A stretch of DNA of 64,000 nt from an uncultured Bacteroidota bacterium (GTDB lineage: Bacteria; Bacteroidota; Bacteroidia; Chitinophagales; Chitinophagaceae), in the NCBI GenBank assembly GCA_903819975.1, contig CAIJFI010000004.1, positions 124,001 to 188,000 of the forward strand. Direction: 5' to 3'. The translations under genes were made by a program, and so were the position numbers. Every line of letters begins with the position of its first letter. Positions within the stretch are counted from its first letter, which is position 1. Below are positions 52,196 to 60,697 of the stretch, in pieces. The notes beneath the pieces are model-generated. The model did no database searches. It saw only the letters and a program-made list of their open reading frames with translations, and had not been told where the DNA came from.

Positions 52196-53752
52196 ATGAG
52201 TAAGAAAATAGACATCAGCAAAATTTTAACCCTAGGTGATTTAAAAAAATCGGGATACCAACCTAAGTCCATTAAAGATGAGGTAAGAGATAATTTAATT
52301 GCAAGTATTCAAAACAAGGAAAATGCTTTTGAAGGTATTTTGGGATATGAGGATACGGTAATTCCAGATGTAGAACGCGCCTTGTTGAGCAGACATAATA
52401 TTTTGTTCCTAGGATTGCGTGGCCAGGCTAAAACCAGAATGGCCCGTCAAATGGTGGACTTACTGGATGAATACATTCCAACTGTTGCAGGTAGCGAGGT
52501 AAATGACGATCCATTACAGCCATTAAGTAGGTTCGCCGTGGACCTGATTGCCGAACATGGAGACCAGACGCCTATCCATTGGGTACATAAAAGCGCTAGA
52601 TATGGTGAAAAACTAGCTACACCCGATGTGAGTGTGTCGGATTTAATTGGAGACATTGATCCTATAAAAGCCGCTAATTTAAAATTAAGCTTCGCAGACG
52701 AAAAAGTAATCCACTATGGAATTATACCTCGAAGCAATAGAGGCATTTTTGTAATTAATGAACTTCCCGATTTACAAGCAAGAATTCAGGTTTCATTATT
52801 CAATATTTTACAAGAAGGCGATATTCAAATTAGAGGCTTCAAGTTGCGTATGCCACTTGATATTTTATTTGTGTTTACAGCTAACCCCGAAGATTATACC
52901 AATAGAGGAAGTATTGTAACGCCATTAAAGGATAGAATAGAAAGTCAAATTTTAACACACTATCCAAAGAGCATTGAAACTTCTTTGGCCATCACCGAAC
53001 AGGAAGCAAATATTTTACCTGCACAAAAAGAAAAAGTTGAAGTAAGTGATTTAGTAAAAAGATTAATTGAGCAGGTTTCTTTTGAAGCAAGAACAAATGA
53101 GTTTGTTGATAAGAAAAGTGGAGTGAGTGCGCGTCTAACCATTGCTGCATATGAGGCTGCGGTGAGTAGTGCAGAACGCAGAGCTATTATTCATAACGAA
53201 AAAAACACTCAAGTTTGGATTAGCGATTTGTCAGGAATTATTCCTGCAATAACAGGAAAAATAGAATTGGTTTATGAAGGTGAACAAGAGGGTCCTTATG
53301 AAGTGGCGTTAAATTTATTAAATAAATCTATTCGCACTTTATTCGTTTCCTATTTTCCAAATCCAGATGATGTGAAAAAGAAAAAGCCTGCAAAAAAATC
53401 TGCAGCAAATACAGGCGAACCAAAACAACCAGACAACCCTTATGCATTAATTACAAAATGGTTTGATGCAGGTAATCATTTGGATTTATTATTAGATATG
53501 AAAGACGATGAAAAAGTTATTGCATTGTACAAAGTAGATGGCTTATTTGGTATCGTTAAAAAGCATTTTCCTCAAGCAGGTGAAAAACAAGCAGCATTAT
53601 TAATGGAGTTTGTCTTACATGGTTTATCGGCCTACTCTTTAATTAGCAAAAAGATGATTGACGGGAAGATTGAGTTTAAGGATTTAATGGGCAGTATGAT
53701 GAATCTGGGTTCAATGAACTTTGAGGAAGATGATTTCAATGATTACGCATAA
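52196..53752 (+). CDS. MoxR-like/Mg-chelatase-type AAA+ ATPase
   Basis: A 518-residue AAA+ protein. Walker A is GLRGQAKT (73-80), Walker B is GIFVINELPDL and the sensor/arginine-finger region is FTANPEDYTNRGSIVTPLKDR. The central sequence (VHKSARYGEKLATPDVSVSDLIGDIDP) resembles Mg-chelatase subunit I and the sigma-54-interacting group. A Lys/Ala-rich linker (KKKKPAKKSAANTGE, about 395-410) leads to a C-terminal helical domain. With the VWA protein it forms a two-gene chaperone-like system whose target is not encoded nearby. Confidence 0.88.
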   Translation: MSKKIDISKILTLGDLKKSGYQPKSIKDEVRDNLIASIQNKENAFEGILGYEDTVIPDVERALLSRHNILFLGLRGQAKTRMARQMVDLLDEYIPTVAGSEVNDDPLQPLSRFAVDLIAEHGDQTPIHWVHKSARYGEKLATPDVSVSDLIGDIDPIKAANLKLSFADEKVIHYGIIPRSNRGIFVINELPDLQARIQVSLFNILQEGDIQIRGFKLRMPLDILFVFTANPEDYTNRGSIVTPLKDRIESQILTHYPKSIETSLAITEQEANILPAQKEKVEVSDLVKRLIEQVSFEARTNEFVDKKSGVSARLTIAAYEAAVSSAERRAIIHNEKNTQVWISDLSGIIPAITGKIELVYEGEQEGPYEVALNLLNKSIRTLFVSYFPNPDDVKKKKPAKKSAANTGEPKQPDNPYALITKWFDAGNHLDLLLDMKDDEKVIALYKVDGLFGIVKKHFPQAGEKQAALLMEFVLHGLSAYSLISKKMIDGKIEFKDLMGSMMNLGSMNFEEDDFNDYA

Positions 53753-53770
53753 ACAATTGATAATCAATTA
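53750..53770. repeat. 21-base repeat copy 2 (palindromic AATTGAT-A-ATCAATT core)
   Basis: Exact match to 35627-35647. It begins with the last bases of the MoxR stop codon and precedes its terminator. Confidence 0.6.
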
Positions 53771-53780
53771 ATATTTTGAC

Positions 53781-53805
53781 AAAGGCCAGTAATTTACTGG
53801 CCTTT
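53781..53805 (+). terminator. Terminator after the VWA-MoxR operon
   Basis: Arms AAAGGCCAGTA (53781-53791) and TACTGGCCTTT (53795-53805) followed by more T residues. Confidence 0.9.
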
Positions 53806-53829
53806 TTTTGGCGAAATGGGTGAAATAGC

Positions 53830-53837
53830 TATCTTTG
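53830..53837 (+). promoter_or_regulatory. Promoter -7 element of the structured-leader gene
   Basis: TATCTTTG, a full match to TAnnTTTG; a TTTG at 53807-53810 lies 19 bases upstream, the correct -33 spacing. This is the best-formed promoter in the window. Confidence 0.6.
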
Positions 53838-53840
53838 TTC

Positions 53841-53909
53841 CATCATCAAGAACCCTTTAGTGGGTACCAACCGAGAGAGTTTAACTCCGCGGTGGTAAAA
53901 TAGATGAGG
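53841..53909 (+). ncRNA. Candidate structured 5' leader (three-way junction RNA)
   Basis: Immediately downstream of the -7 box, three helices can be drawn by hand. P1: CATCATC (53841-53847) with GATGAGG (53903-53909), one A/G mismatch. P2: ACCC (53852-53855) with GGGT (53862-53865). P3: ACCA (53866-53869) with TGGT (53893-53896) and CCG (53871-53873) with CGG (53890-53892), capped by GAGT/ACTC (53877-53887). No known riboswitch or ribozyme was recognised. The region is more GC-rich than its surroundings. A regulatory leader for the next gene is the inference. Confidence 0.45.
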
Positions 53910-53935
53910 TCATTAACGCCAAAATAAAATAAACC

Positions 53936-54562
53936 ATGTTTTTACAACATCATTCCACCGCATTATCTCAAGTAATTTCTCAATCAACTTCAAATTCTGA
54001 AGATTTTGAATTAATAATTAAGTCAAAGAGCGAGTCTACTATTAAAGGAAAAATTTGTTTTGAATATTTACAACAAAGCTTTCAAGCACAAATTGTAATT
54101 ACCGAGTCTAGCATTAAAGTAGTGACGCAGTATCCATTTGCGGGCATCCTGGCATCTGCGCCAGTGTTGTCTACATTTGAGATTGAAGCATTTCAATATT
54201 TACACAAAGGAAGTTTAACCAAAAATGGTCATCAAAATATTGTTTGGTTAATATTGGATTTAATTCATTTGTATAATCTACTAAGATTTAAACCAGCATC
54301 TATTTTGGAGTTATATCGTGATGCTTTTGCTTTTGCCAAGGAACAGGATAACTCGGTTATTTTTGGACAACTTTCACTTGAAGCTCCTATTTCAAAAACG
54401 ACCGCAAAGGTTTTGGGACAAAAAGCTAAGCGTAAGACCAAATATGCGTACGGCAATAATTTAGACTTATTAGCCAGTTTTCAGGAAATTCTAGCTAGTT
54501 ATCCTCAACAGTTTTTACTACCTAAGGCAAACTTGGCAATCCTTGAGCCCGCACTGTCATAA
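53936..54562 (+). CDS. Uncharacterised protein behind a structured leader
   Basis: A 208-residue soluble protein with no signal peptide and no recognised family. The first half is beta-like (FELIIKSKSESTIKGKICFEYL, QAQIVITESSIKVVTQYPF), the centre is helical and hydrophobic (NIVWLILDLIHLYNLLRF, LYRDAFAFAKEQ) and a basic patch (KVLGQKAKRKTKYAYG) precedes the end. It has its own promoter and a roughly 95-base leader that can fold into a three-way junction. It is single, between the MoxR terminator and an M14 peptidase gene. Confidence 0.68.
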   Translation: MFLQHHSTALSQVISQSTSNSEDFELIIKSKSESTIKGKICFEYLQQSFQAQIVITESSIKVVTQYPFAGILASAPVLSTFEIEAFQYLHKGSLTKNGHQNIVWLILDLIHLYNLLRFKPASILELYRDAFAFAKEQDNSVIFGQLSLEAPISKTTAKVLGQKAKRKTKYAYGNNLDLLASFQEILASYPQQFLLPKANLAILEPALS

Positions 54563-54656
54563 CTTATAATAGACAACCTATTTCCATTCGTGTAAAAGCA
54601 TTCTATTTTGAAAAGTTATAAAGCCATTTTCTTTAACTTACTTCAAAATTTATAAT

Positions 54657-57344
54657 ATGCGTAAAGTTTTGTTTTTATGTTTGCTTTTTGCTTTGACCTT
54701 GTCAAATGTAAATGCACAATCTATTCCCTCTCCAAAAGAACATTTTGGATTTAATATCGGAGATAATTATCATCTTGCTACGTTTACTCAAACCGAAGCT
54801 TACTTTAAAAAATTAGCAGCTGCTTCTAATAAAGTAAAGCTACAGGTTATTGGCAAAACCGAAGAAGGACGTAATCAGTATATGGTTATAGTTTCTGATC
54901 CTAGTAACATAAGACAATTAGAAAAATATAAATCTATTTCACAAAAATTAGCACGCGCCGAAGGTTTGTCTGACGAAGAAGCTAAGCAATTAGCAAAAGA
55001 CGGAAAGAGCGTAGTGTGGATTGATGGCGGATTACACGCAACCGAAGTGGTTGGTGCGCATCAGCTAATTCAAACTATTTATACTGTTTTAACAAGAGAT
55101 GACGAAGAAACAAAACGAATTTTAAAATCTACAATTATCTTATTTGTTCACGCAAATCCTGATGGACAAGAATTGGTTTCAAATTGGTATATGCGAAATG
55201 CAGATACTTTAAAAAGAACTACTGATAATGTTCCTCGTTTGTATGAAAAATATATTGGTCATGATAATAACAGAGACTTCTTTATGTTAAACATGAGTGA
55301 GTCAAGAAACATGAGTCGTCAATTATATATCGAATGGATGCCGCAGGTTTTATACAATCACCATCAAACAGGCCCTCCAGGTACAGTTGTGGCAGGTCCT
55401 CCTTATCGTGACCCATTCAATTATGTGTATGATCCATTATTAGTGACTGGCATTGATGCCCTAGGTGCAGTTATGAGTAGCAGATTAAATGCCGAAGGTA
55501 AACCTGGTTACACCATGAAGGCGGGTTCGGTATATTCCACTTGGTGGAATGGTGGGCTTAGAACCGCAGCGTATTATCATAATATTATTGGTTTATTAAC
55601 TGAAATTATTGGTAATCCAACCCCAAGTAAAATTCCATTAGTACCACAAAGATTAATTCCAAACAGCGCAACACCGTATCCAATTACACCTCAACAGTGG
55701 TATTTTAAAAACTCTATCGATTATTCTGTTTCATTAAACTATGCAGTATTAAATTATGCATCTAGATATAAAGATGAATTGTTGTATAATATTTACACAA
55801 TGGGTAAACATAGCATTGAAGCTGGCAGTAAAGACAGTTGGACAATGTCTCCTAAAAAAGTAGAATTGCTAAACGAAACTTTTAAAGCTGACAAAAAAGA
55901 AATTAAGGGCGATACTTTACCAGTTGAATATTTCTCAAAGGTTTATAAAAACAAAGAGTTAAGAGACCCGCGTGGATATATTGTTACAGCAAACCAAACA
56001 ACCACAGCAGCTTCTTTTATTAATATTTTATTGCACAGTGGTATTAAAGTTCAAAAAGCAACAAGCGAATTTATGGTTGCTGGAAAAAATTATCCAGCTG
56101 GATCATACATTGTAAAAACGAATCAGGCATTCAGACCACATGTATTAGATATGTTTGAGCCACAGGATCACCCTAATGATTTTCAATATCCAGGTGGTCC
56201 TCCAGTAAGACCATATGATGCAGCAGGTTGGACACCGGCGTTTACAATGGGCATTCAATTTGATAGAATACTTGAGGATTTTAATGGTCCATTTGAAAAT
56301 ATCGCATACGGCGACGCACAATCTCCAAAAGGAAAAATAAGTTCTGACGCAAAACAAATTGCAGGCTATACTTTTTCAACAAAGGACAATGCTTCTTATG
56401 TTGCAGTGAATGATTTATTAAAAGAAGGTGCGCAGGTTTATAAAAACAAAGAACAATATTTTGTAGCTAATTCAGATAAATTAAAAACGATTATTGAACA
56501 GGTTTCAAGAGACAAGGGTGTGAATTTCACAAGTACATCAACAAAGCCAAACAATATGGACCAACAAGTAAAACCATTGCGTATTGCTTTGTGGGATAAA
56601 TATGGCGGATCAATATCGTCTGGTTGGGTAAGATGGATTTTTGAACAATATCACTTCCCATTCAATTTAACTTTTGCAAAAGAAATTGACTCTGTGAATT
56701 TGAACGAAAAATATGATGTGATTGTTTTTGTAGAAGGTGCAATTCCAGCATTAAGAGCTGAACCTTCTCCGTGGGAAGAGAAAGAACCTAAGGCGGACGA
56801 GGTGCCAGAAGCGTATCAATCTAAAATTGGAAAAATTACTGCACAAAAATCAATCCCAGCTTTACAAAAATTCTTAACCAATGGTGGTAGAGTTATTACC
56901 ATTGGCTCAAGTGCAAACCTTGCATATCATTTAAACCTACCTGTTAGAAATGCATTGGTTGAAATGGTTGCTGGAAAAGAAAAAGCATTGCCTGGTGAGA
57001 AATTTTATATTCCAGGAAGTGTAATGCAAGTAGATGTAGATAATAATTATTCACCTAACTGGGGCATGAACAATAAAGCCGATGTTTATTTTAGTGCAAG
57101 CCCTGTATTTAAATTAGTACCAGAAGCCATTGCTCAAAAAGAAGTTACACCATTAGCTTGGTATGCAACAACTACAACACTTAGAAGTGGTTGGGCTTTT
57201 GGACAATCTTATTTACAAGACGGTGTTGCTGCATTTGAAGCAAAAGTAGGTAAGGGTAAATTATTTGTGTATGGACCTGAAATTACTTTCAGAGGTCAAA
57301 CACATGGTACTTATAAAATGTTATTCAATCAATTGTATCAATAA
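54657..57344 (+). CDS. Secreted M14 family zinc carboxypeptidase
   Basis: An 895-residue exported protein (signal MRKVLFLCLLFALTLSNVNA). The M14 domain is N-terminal: HATE (His127 and Glu130) supplies two zinc ligands, NPDGQELVSNWYMRN and the HDNNRDFFMLN segment follow, and the third His and catalytic Glu lie in the NHHQTGPPG and GLLTEIIGNP regions. A long C-terminal part (about 400-895) is of unknown fold, beta-rich, with a GATase-like YDVIVFVEGAIPAL stretch. It likely degrades peptides or amino-acid conjugates outside the cytoplasm. Confidence 0.9.
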   Translation: MRKVLFLCLLFALTLSNVNAQSIPSPKEHFGFNIGDNYHLATFTQTEAYFKKLAAASNKVKLQVIGKTEEGRNQYMVIVSDPSNIRQLEKYKSISQKLARAEGLSDEEAKQLAKDGKSVVWIDGGLHATEVVGAHQLIQTIYTVLTRDDEETKRILKSTIILFVHANPDGQELVSNWYMRNADTLKRTTDNVPRLYEKYIGHDNNRDFFMLNMSESRNMSRQLYIEWMPQVLYNHHQTGPPGTVVAGPPYRDPFNYVYDPLLVTGIDALGAVMSSRLNAEGKPGYTMKAGSVYSTWWNGGLRTAAYYHNIIGLLTEIIGNPTPSKIPLVPQRLIPNSATPYPITPQQWYFKNSIDYSVSLNYAVLNYASRYKDELLYNIYTMGKHSIEAGSKDSWTMSPKKVELLNETFKADKKEIKGDTLPVEYFSKVYKNKELRDPRGYIVTANQTTTAASFINILLHSGIKVQKATSEFMVAGKNYPAGSYIVKTNQAFRPHVLDMFEPQDHPNDFQYPGGPPVRPYDAAGWTPAFTMGIQFDRILEDFNGPFENIAYGDAQSPKGKISSDAKQIAGYTFSTKDNASYVAVNDLLKEGAQVYKNKEQYFVANSDKLKTIIEQVSRDKGVNFTSTSTKPNNMDQQVKPLRIALWDKYGGSISSGWVRWIFEQYHFPFNLTFAKEIDSVNLNEKYDVIVFVEGAIPALRAEPSPWEEKEPKADEVPEAYQSKIGKITAQKSIPALQKFLTNGGRVITIGSSANLAYHLNLPVRNALVEMVAGKEKALPGEKFYIPGSVMQVDVDNNYSPNWGMNNKADVYFSASPVFKLVPEAIAQKEVTPLAWYATTTTLRSGWAFGQSYLQDGVAAFEAKVGKGKLFVYGPEITFRGQTHGTYKMLFNQLYQ

Positions 57345-57348
57345 TTAA

Positions 57349-58413
57349 TTAAGCAGATTTTTTTTCTGCAAATCTTGGACGAATTACCCAGCTTGCCTGG
57401 TTTGGCTTTCTAACTACAAGCCATGAAAAAAAGAATATAGTAGTTAATAACGTTAATGCTTGTGGTACCCACTCGGGTATCACACCATTAAGGTTAACTA
57501 ATAATCCATCTTGATTGAATTTGCCAAATCCTAAAAGCGAAGGAATTCTGTAATAATAATACATAGATACACCAGCCGCAGCAAATATACTCGTCAACCT
57601 TTTTTCATAGTCAGCTCCTACAATCTTACCAAAAAACCAATAAGCAATTATTGAAAGTCCAAATCCTATCAATGGATTAATATAAACAGCTACTATATCA
57701 TTAATGGAAGTAATACTGTTTGCATTATCTGGTACATTAAACCAACCCCATATAAACCCAGGTAGTCCCGCCACAACCAACCAACCACTAATACGATGAT
57801 AAATTGTTTTAGTTGCACTTGTTGGTGTCAAATTGGGTGTTGAGTCTGGACAAGGGATAACACAGTTTTGGCAATTATCACAATTGGCATTTGGCATAGA
57901 CATTAAAACATTGGCGCCATATAATTTTTCTACGGGGTGTACTGGACATAATCCGGAACACCATGCGCTTTTCCATTCATATATAAATCCAAGACTTACC
58001 CCAATAACAGCCATAATAATGAGCATTATTCCCGTAGCAATGCCATTATTATTAAAAATGGCGTGACGTAGTGGCACAATAATATATAAAGCCACAACAG
58101 CAATTAAGTTTAAAATACCCACTTGCTTAATGGTTAATTTTTTTCGTTGAGACAATCCTAAATGTCTTGGCAATAAATTAGTTGTAGCTAGTGGACATAC
58201 ATTTCTCCATACGCCAACTGCCACTACAAATAAAAATGGAGCAATAGGTATCAAAATATTCCAAAATAGTAGCACACCAATTTTGGGAAAAAATAATAAG
58301 CATGTTAAAATAGTAGCACCAATTAGCCACACTACAATTTGTATGATACGCCAAATTAAAATAGAACGAGGAGATAAATCGGCACCCGATTTCAAGTTAA
58401 AGGTTGTAGGCAT
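57349..58413 (-). CDS. 4Fe-4S polyferredoxin-like membrane protein (NapH/CcoG-like)
   Basis: A 354-residue integral membrane protein with about eight helices. Cys73 (NVCPLAT), Cys152 and Cys156 (WCSGLCPVHPVE), and the ferredoxin motif CxxCxxCxxxCP at Cys178, 181, 184 and 188 (CDNCQNCVIPCP) could bind one or two iron-sulfur clusters. The layout resembles NapH, CcoG and NosR C-terminal parts, which pass electrons between quinol and periplasmic or cytoplasmic acceptors. No nitrate, nitrous-oxide or oxidase genes are adjacent, so the partner is unknown. Its ATG is 6 bases from an upstream terminator, with no clear promoter. Confidence 0.82.
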   Translation of the reverse strand: MPTTFNLKSGADLSPRSILIWRIIQIVVWLIGATILTCLLFFPKIGVLLFWNILIPIAPFLFVVAVGVWRNVCPLATTNLLPRHLGLSQRKKLTIKQVGILNLIAVVALYIIVPLRHAIFNNNGIATGIMLIIMAVIGVSLGFIYEWKSAWCSGLCPVHPVEKLYGANVLMSMPNANCDNCQNCVIPCPDSTPNLTPTSATKTIYHRISGWLVVAGLPGFIWGWFNVPDNANSITSINDIVAVYINPLIGFGLSIIAYWFFGKIVGADYEKRLTSIFAAAGVSMYYYYRIPSLLGFGKFNQDGLLVNLNGVIPEWVPQALTLLTTIFFFSWLVVRKPNQASWVIRPRFAEKKSA

Positions 58414-58419
58414 AAAAAA

Positions 58420-58446
58420 GCTTCAAGTGTAAAATTTTCTTGAAGC
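58420..58446 (-). terminator. Terminator between the kinase-like gene and the polyferredoxin-like gene
   Basis: Arms GCTTCAAG (58420-58427) and CTTGAAGC (58439-58446); on the minus strand TTTTTT follows and then directly the ATG of the downstream gene. Confidence 0.78.
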
Positions 58447-58481
58447 AAGTTTAAAATAAAAGAAGAGACTAAATTATGATA

Positions 58482-59594
58482 TTAGTCACTATGACCTTGT
58501 TTGCCCCTGCCTTTAGGAACAAGCATTAATGTTTTTTGTAGTGTTTGTTTTAAATGACGCTTTACTACCTGCCCCATTGTTTTGGCTTTAAAGTAGGTAG
58601 ATGGCTCAGAAAAATGGGCAGTTAATTCGTTTTTGAGTTGTTCAATTTTTTCTGGTAGGGATATGGTGTCAGCACACATTACGTCAAACAATTCATTCAT
58701 ACGGTATCTTGCCGACGCTAATCTAAAAGTCATCATGGTTCGTTCTTCCGCTTGGTATTGCGCAATAGAATCTTTATCTAACTGCTTAATTACAACATCA
58801 ACCAATTCTTTATTTTCTTTAAAAAACTGAGGTAAGTATAAATTTTTCTTTCCTTCGTAAGATTGTTGATCAAAGTCAATTGCTCTAATTCGATATTGCG
58901 AATCTTCAATATCTGGAATAATATTCACCACAAAATTATAAGAGCGCATATCTCCTAAAAGTTGTACAAAACATCGCTCATTAAATTTTACAAATTCTTT
59001 TGCAAGTCTGGTTAAGTTAGTTGTAGGGCTATGTAAATGTTCGGCAATAAATATATCGCCAGGAATTCCTGGAATATGTTCTTCTACCAATGTGTCTTGG
59101 TAAGTAAAATAAGTAATTCTATTAGGCGAAAGCAAGTGCTCAAGCTCTAAACCATATACCCTGCTTGCGTCTGCGCGTTTAATATAATAGTGGTCATAGT
59201 TATCGTTTAGTTTATTTACAATTCTAATTCTAAAAGGTTGACTATTGCCGAAATAACAAAAATCAATTCTTGCAACATCTAAATGACTAATTAGACTTGT
59301 ATCACCTTCGGTTTTTAAAATTGCATAAATTTTTACTAAGCTTTCTCTTAAATATTCCCACTCACGCATATCATAAGAAACCTTTTCCCAGCTATTATCC
59401 TTGCCATGTTTGTCTTTTAAAGGAACTGAATAAGTATACCTTTCCAGATCCTTATAGGTAACCGGCAACTTTACCTCTCTTCGGTAATGACTTAGATATT
59501 CACGCAAGGAATCATTAATAGGGAAAAGTACTTTTTTCCTTGATGGCTTGGCGCTTTCGGCCGGTTTATTAATATGGTCAAAAAAATTTGGCAA
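58482..59594 (-). CDS. Uncharacterised protein with kinase-fold-like motifs
   Basis: A 370-residue soluble protein; no family is recognised. The centre reads like a protein-kinase/aminoglycoside-phosphotransferase fold: YYIKRAD (Lys139, strand 3-like), GLELEHLL (Glu150/Glu152, helix C-like), a hinge-like DTLVEEHIPGIPGD, then GDMRSYNF (Asp215, Asn220; catalytic-loop-like HxDxxxxN without the leading His) and AIDFDQQ (Asp240, Asp242; DFG/DFD-like metal site). The N-terminal 50 residues are basic. If the reading is right it is an atypical kinase of unknown target. It is followed by a terminator and the polyferredoxin-like gene. Confidence 0.65.
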   Translation of the reverse strand: MPNFFDHINKPAESAKPSRKKVLFPINDSLREYLSHYRREVKLPVTYKDLERYTYSVPLKDKHGKDNSWEKVSYDMREWEYLRESLVKIYAILKTEGDTSLISHLDVARIDFCYFGNSQPFRIRIVNKLNDNYDHYYIKRADASRVYGLELEHLLSPNRITYFTYQDTLVEEHIPGIPGDIFIAEHLHSPTTNLTRLAKEFVKFNERCFVQLLGDMRSYNFVVNIIPDIEDSQYRIRAIDFDQQSYEGKKNLYLPQFFKENKELVDVVIKQLDKDSIAQYQAEERTMMTFRLASARYRMNELFDVMCADTISLPEKIEQLKNELTAHFSEPSTYFKAKTMGQVVKRHLKQTLQKTLMLVPKGRGKQGHSD

Positions 59595-59650
59595 AATATT
59601 CTAGTATAAATTTAATGCATTTGATTTGCTTAATATCTATTGAAAATAAA

Positions 59651-59680
59651 AAACCCTTATATCAATTGATACAAGGGTTT
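59651..59680 (-). terminator. Terminator after the Gly/Tyr-rich secreted protein gene
   Basis: Arms AAACCCTT and AAGGGTTT at the ends, with an inner ATCAATTGAT palindrome; on the minus strand a TTTATTTT tract follows. Confidence 0.75.
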
Positions 59681-59701
59681 GGGAATTGGACTTAGAAACT
59701 A

Positions 59702-60526
59702 TTATTTTCCTACTACTTTGTATTTTAAAATGTTCCCATCTATAAATTCTTCATAATAGATATTCTCTGGCGTTACATACAATTTCTTATTGTTGATGAT
59801 TACAACTTTAAATTGGCTCGGTAATTGCAAAACAATATCGCCTACGCTAGGCGTATAGATCGTAACCGGGGCATTGTTGACAGTTGAGTTGGCATTGCTA
59901 AGGGATACTTCGGGTTGCTTGTCGGTGTTTAGTACGCCGTCTTTACCTTGTACAACATATTTAAGCTTGCCATCTGCTCCCATAACTTCCTTGTAATATG
60001 TACCTAAGTATTCATAAAGCTTTTGATCATTTACGACAATTGGCTTTGCATCCTTTGGCAAGGCTGGCACTTCGGCTCCAACAGGAGCTTGAACCACTTG
60101 GTATTTTTTGTCCTCGGTTGGTCGGTAAAACACACCACTATAATAGTAGTATGGGAATCCGCCAAAGTTAAAACCCCAATATCCCCTAGGTAAAATTCCA
60201 AGGGTTAATCCAAAAGGTGGTGCAATTAAACCATAATAATCACCATAAGACGCATAAAATAACCCATCTGCAAAATAATAGGGGTATCCTCCAAAACTTA
60301 ATCTTAGATAAGAACTTGGTAAACGAAATATACCTCCATAAGGCAAGACGCGCGCGTGATAAGAGCTTTGACCAATAAAATGGTTGCCTACAAAATGATT
60401 GCCACCAAAACCACCACTAAAGTGACCACCACCTCTTCCGCCTCTTTGTGCATTGCTAACGACTGAGGTTAATAATAACGCTACCATCACAAGCATGATT
60501 GAATAAACTTTTGTAATTTTTTTCAT
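59702..60526 (-). CDS. Secreted Gly/Tyr-rich protein, DUF6515-like
   Basis: A 274-residue exported protein (signal MKKITKVYSIMLVMVALLLTSVVSNA). The mature part starts with a Gly/Arg/His/Phe-rich stretch (RGGRGGGHFSGGFGGNHF) and then repeated Tyr-rich beta motifs (FGGYPYYFADGLFY, FGGFPYYYYSGVFY), followed by paired strands KLYEYLGTYYKEV and KLYVTPENIYYEEF. This matches the DUF6515 pattern of Bacteroidota envelope proteins. Function is unknown; it is a single-gene unit with a terminator. Confidence 0.75.
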   Translation of the reverse strand: MKKITKVYSIMLVMVALLLTSVVSNAQRGGRGGGHFSGGFGGNHFVGNHFIGQSSYHARVLPYGGIFRLPSSYLRLSFGGYPYYFADGLFYASYGDYYGLIAPPFGLTLGILPRGYWGFNFGGFPYYYYSGVFYRPTEDKKYQVVQAPVGAEVPALPKDAKPIVVNDQKLYEYLGTYYKEVMGADGKLKYVVQGKDGVLNTDKQPEVSLSNANSTVNNAPVTIYTPSVGDIVLQLPSQFKVVIINNKKLYVTPENIYYEEFIDGNILKYKVVGK

Positions 60527-60656
60527 AACAAATGTATTTGTATATACTATTAGACAACAAAGTAACGAAGAAGATTAATCTGCTACTACTTAAAAAATAC
60601 TTAAAGTCGTTAAGATTATCACAATGAATATCGCGCCGAGGCATCTCATAATTATG

Positions 60657-60664
60657 TAAATTTG
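60657..60664 (+). promoter_or_regulatory. Putative -7 element of the MFS-trehalase-GH97 operon
   Basis: TAAATTTG, a full match to TAnnTTTG, 33 bases before the ATG at 60698. Confidence 0.45.
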
Positions 60665-60697
60665 AATTTAACAAGATTGCTTATATAAATTAACGCC

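Noticed and set aside
53861..53900. T-box or TPP riboswitch in the leader at 53.84 kb
   Set aside because: Fragments such as TGGGTACC and CGCGGTGGTA look superficially similar, but the ordered consensus blocks of either class are absent.
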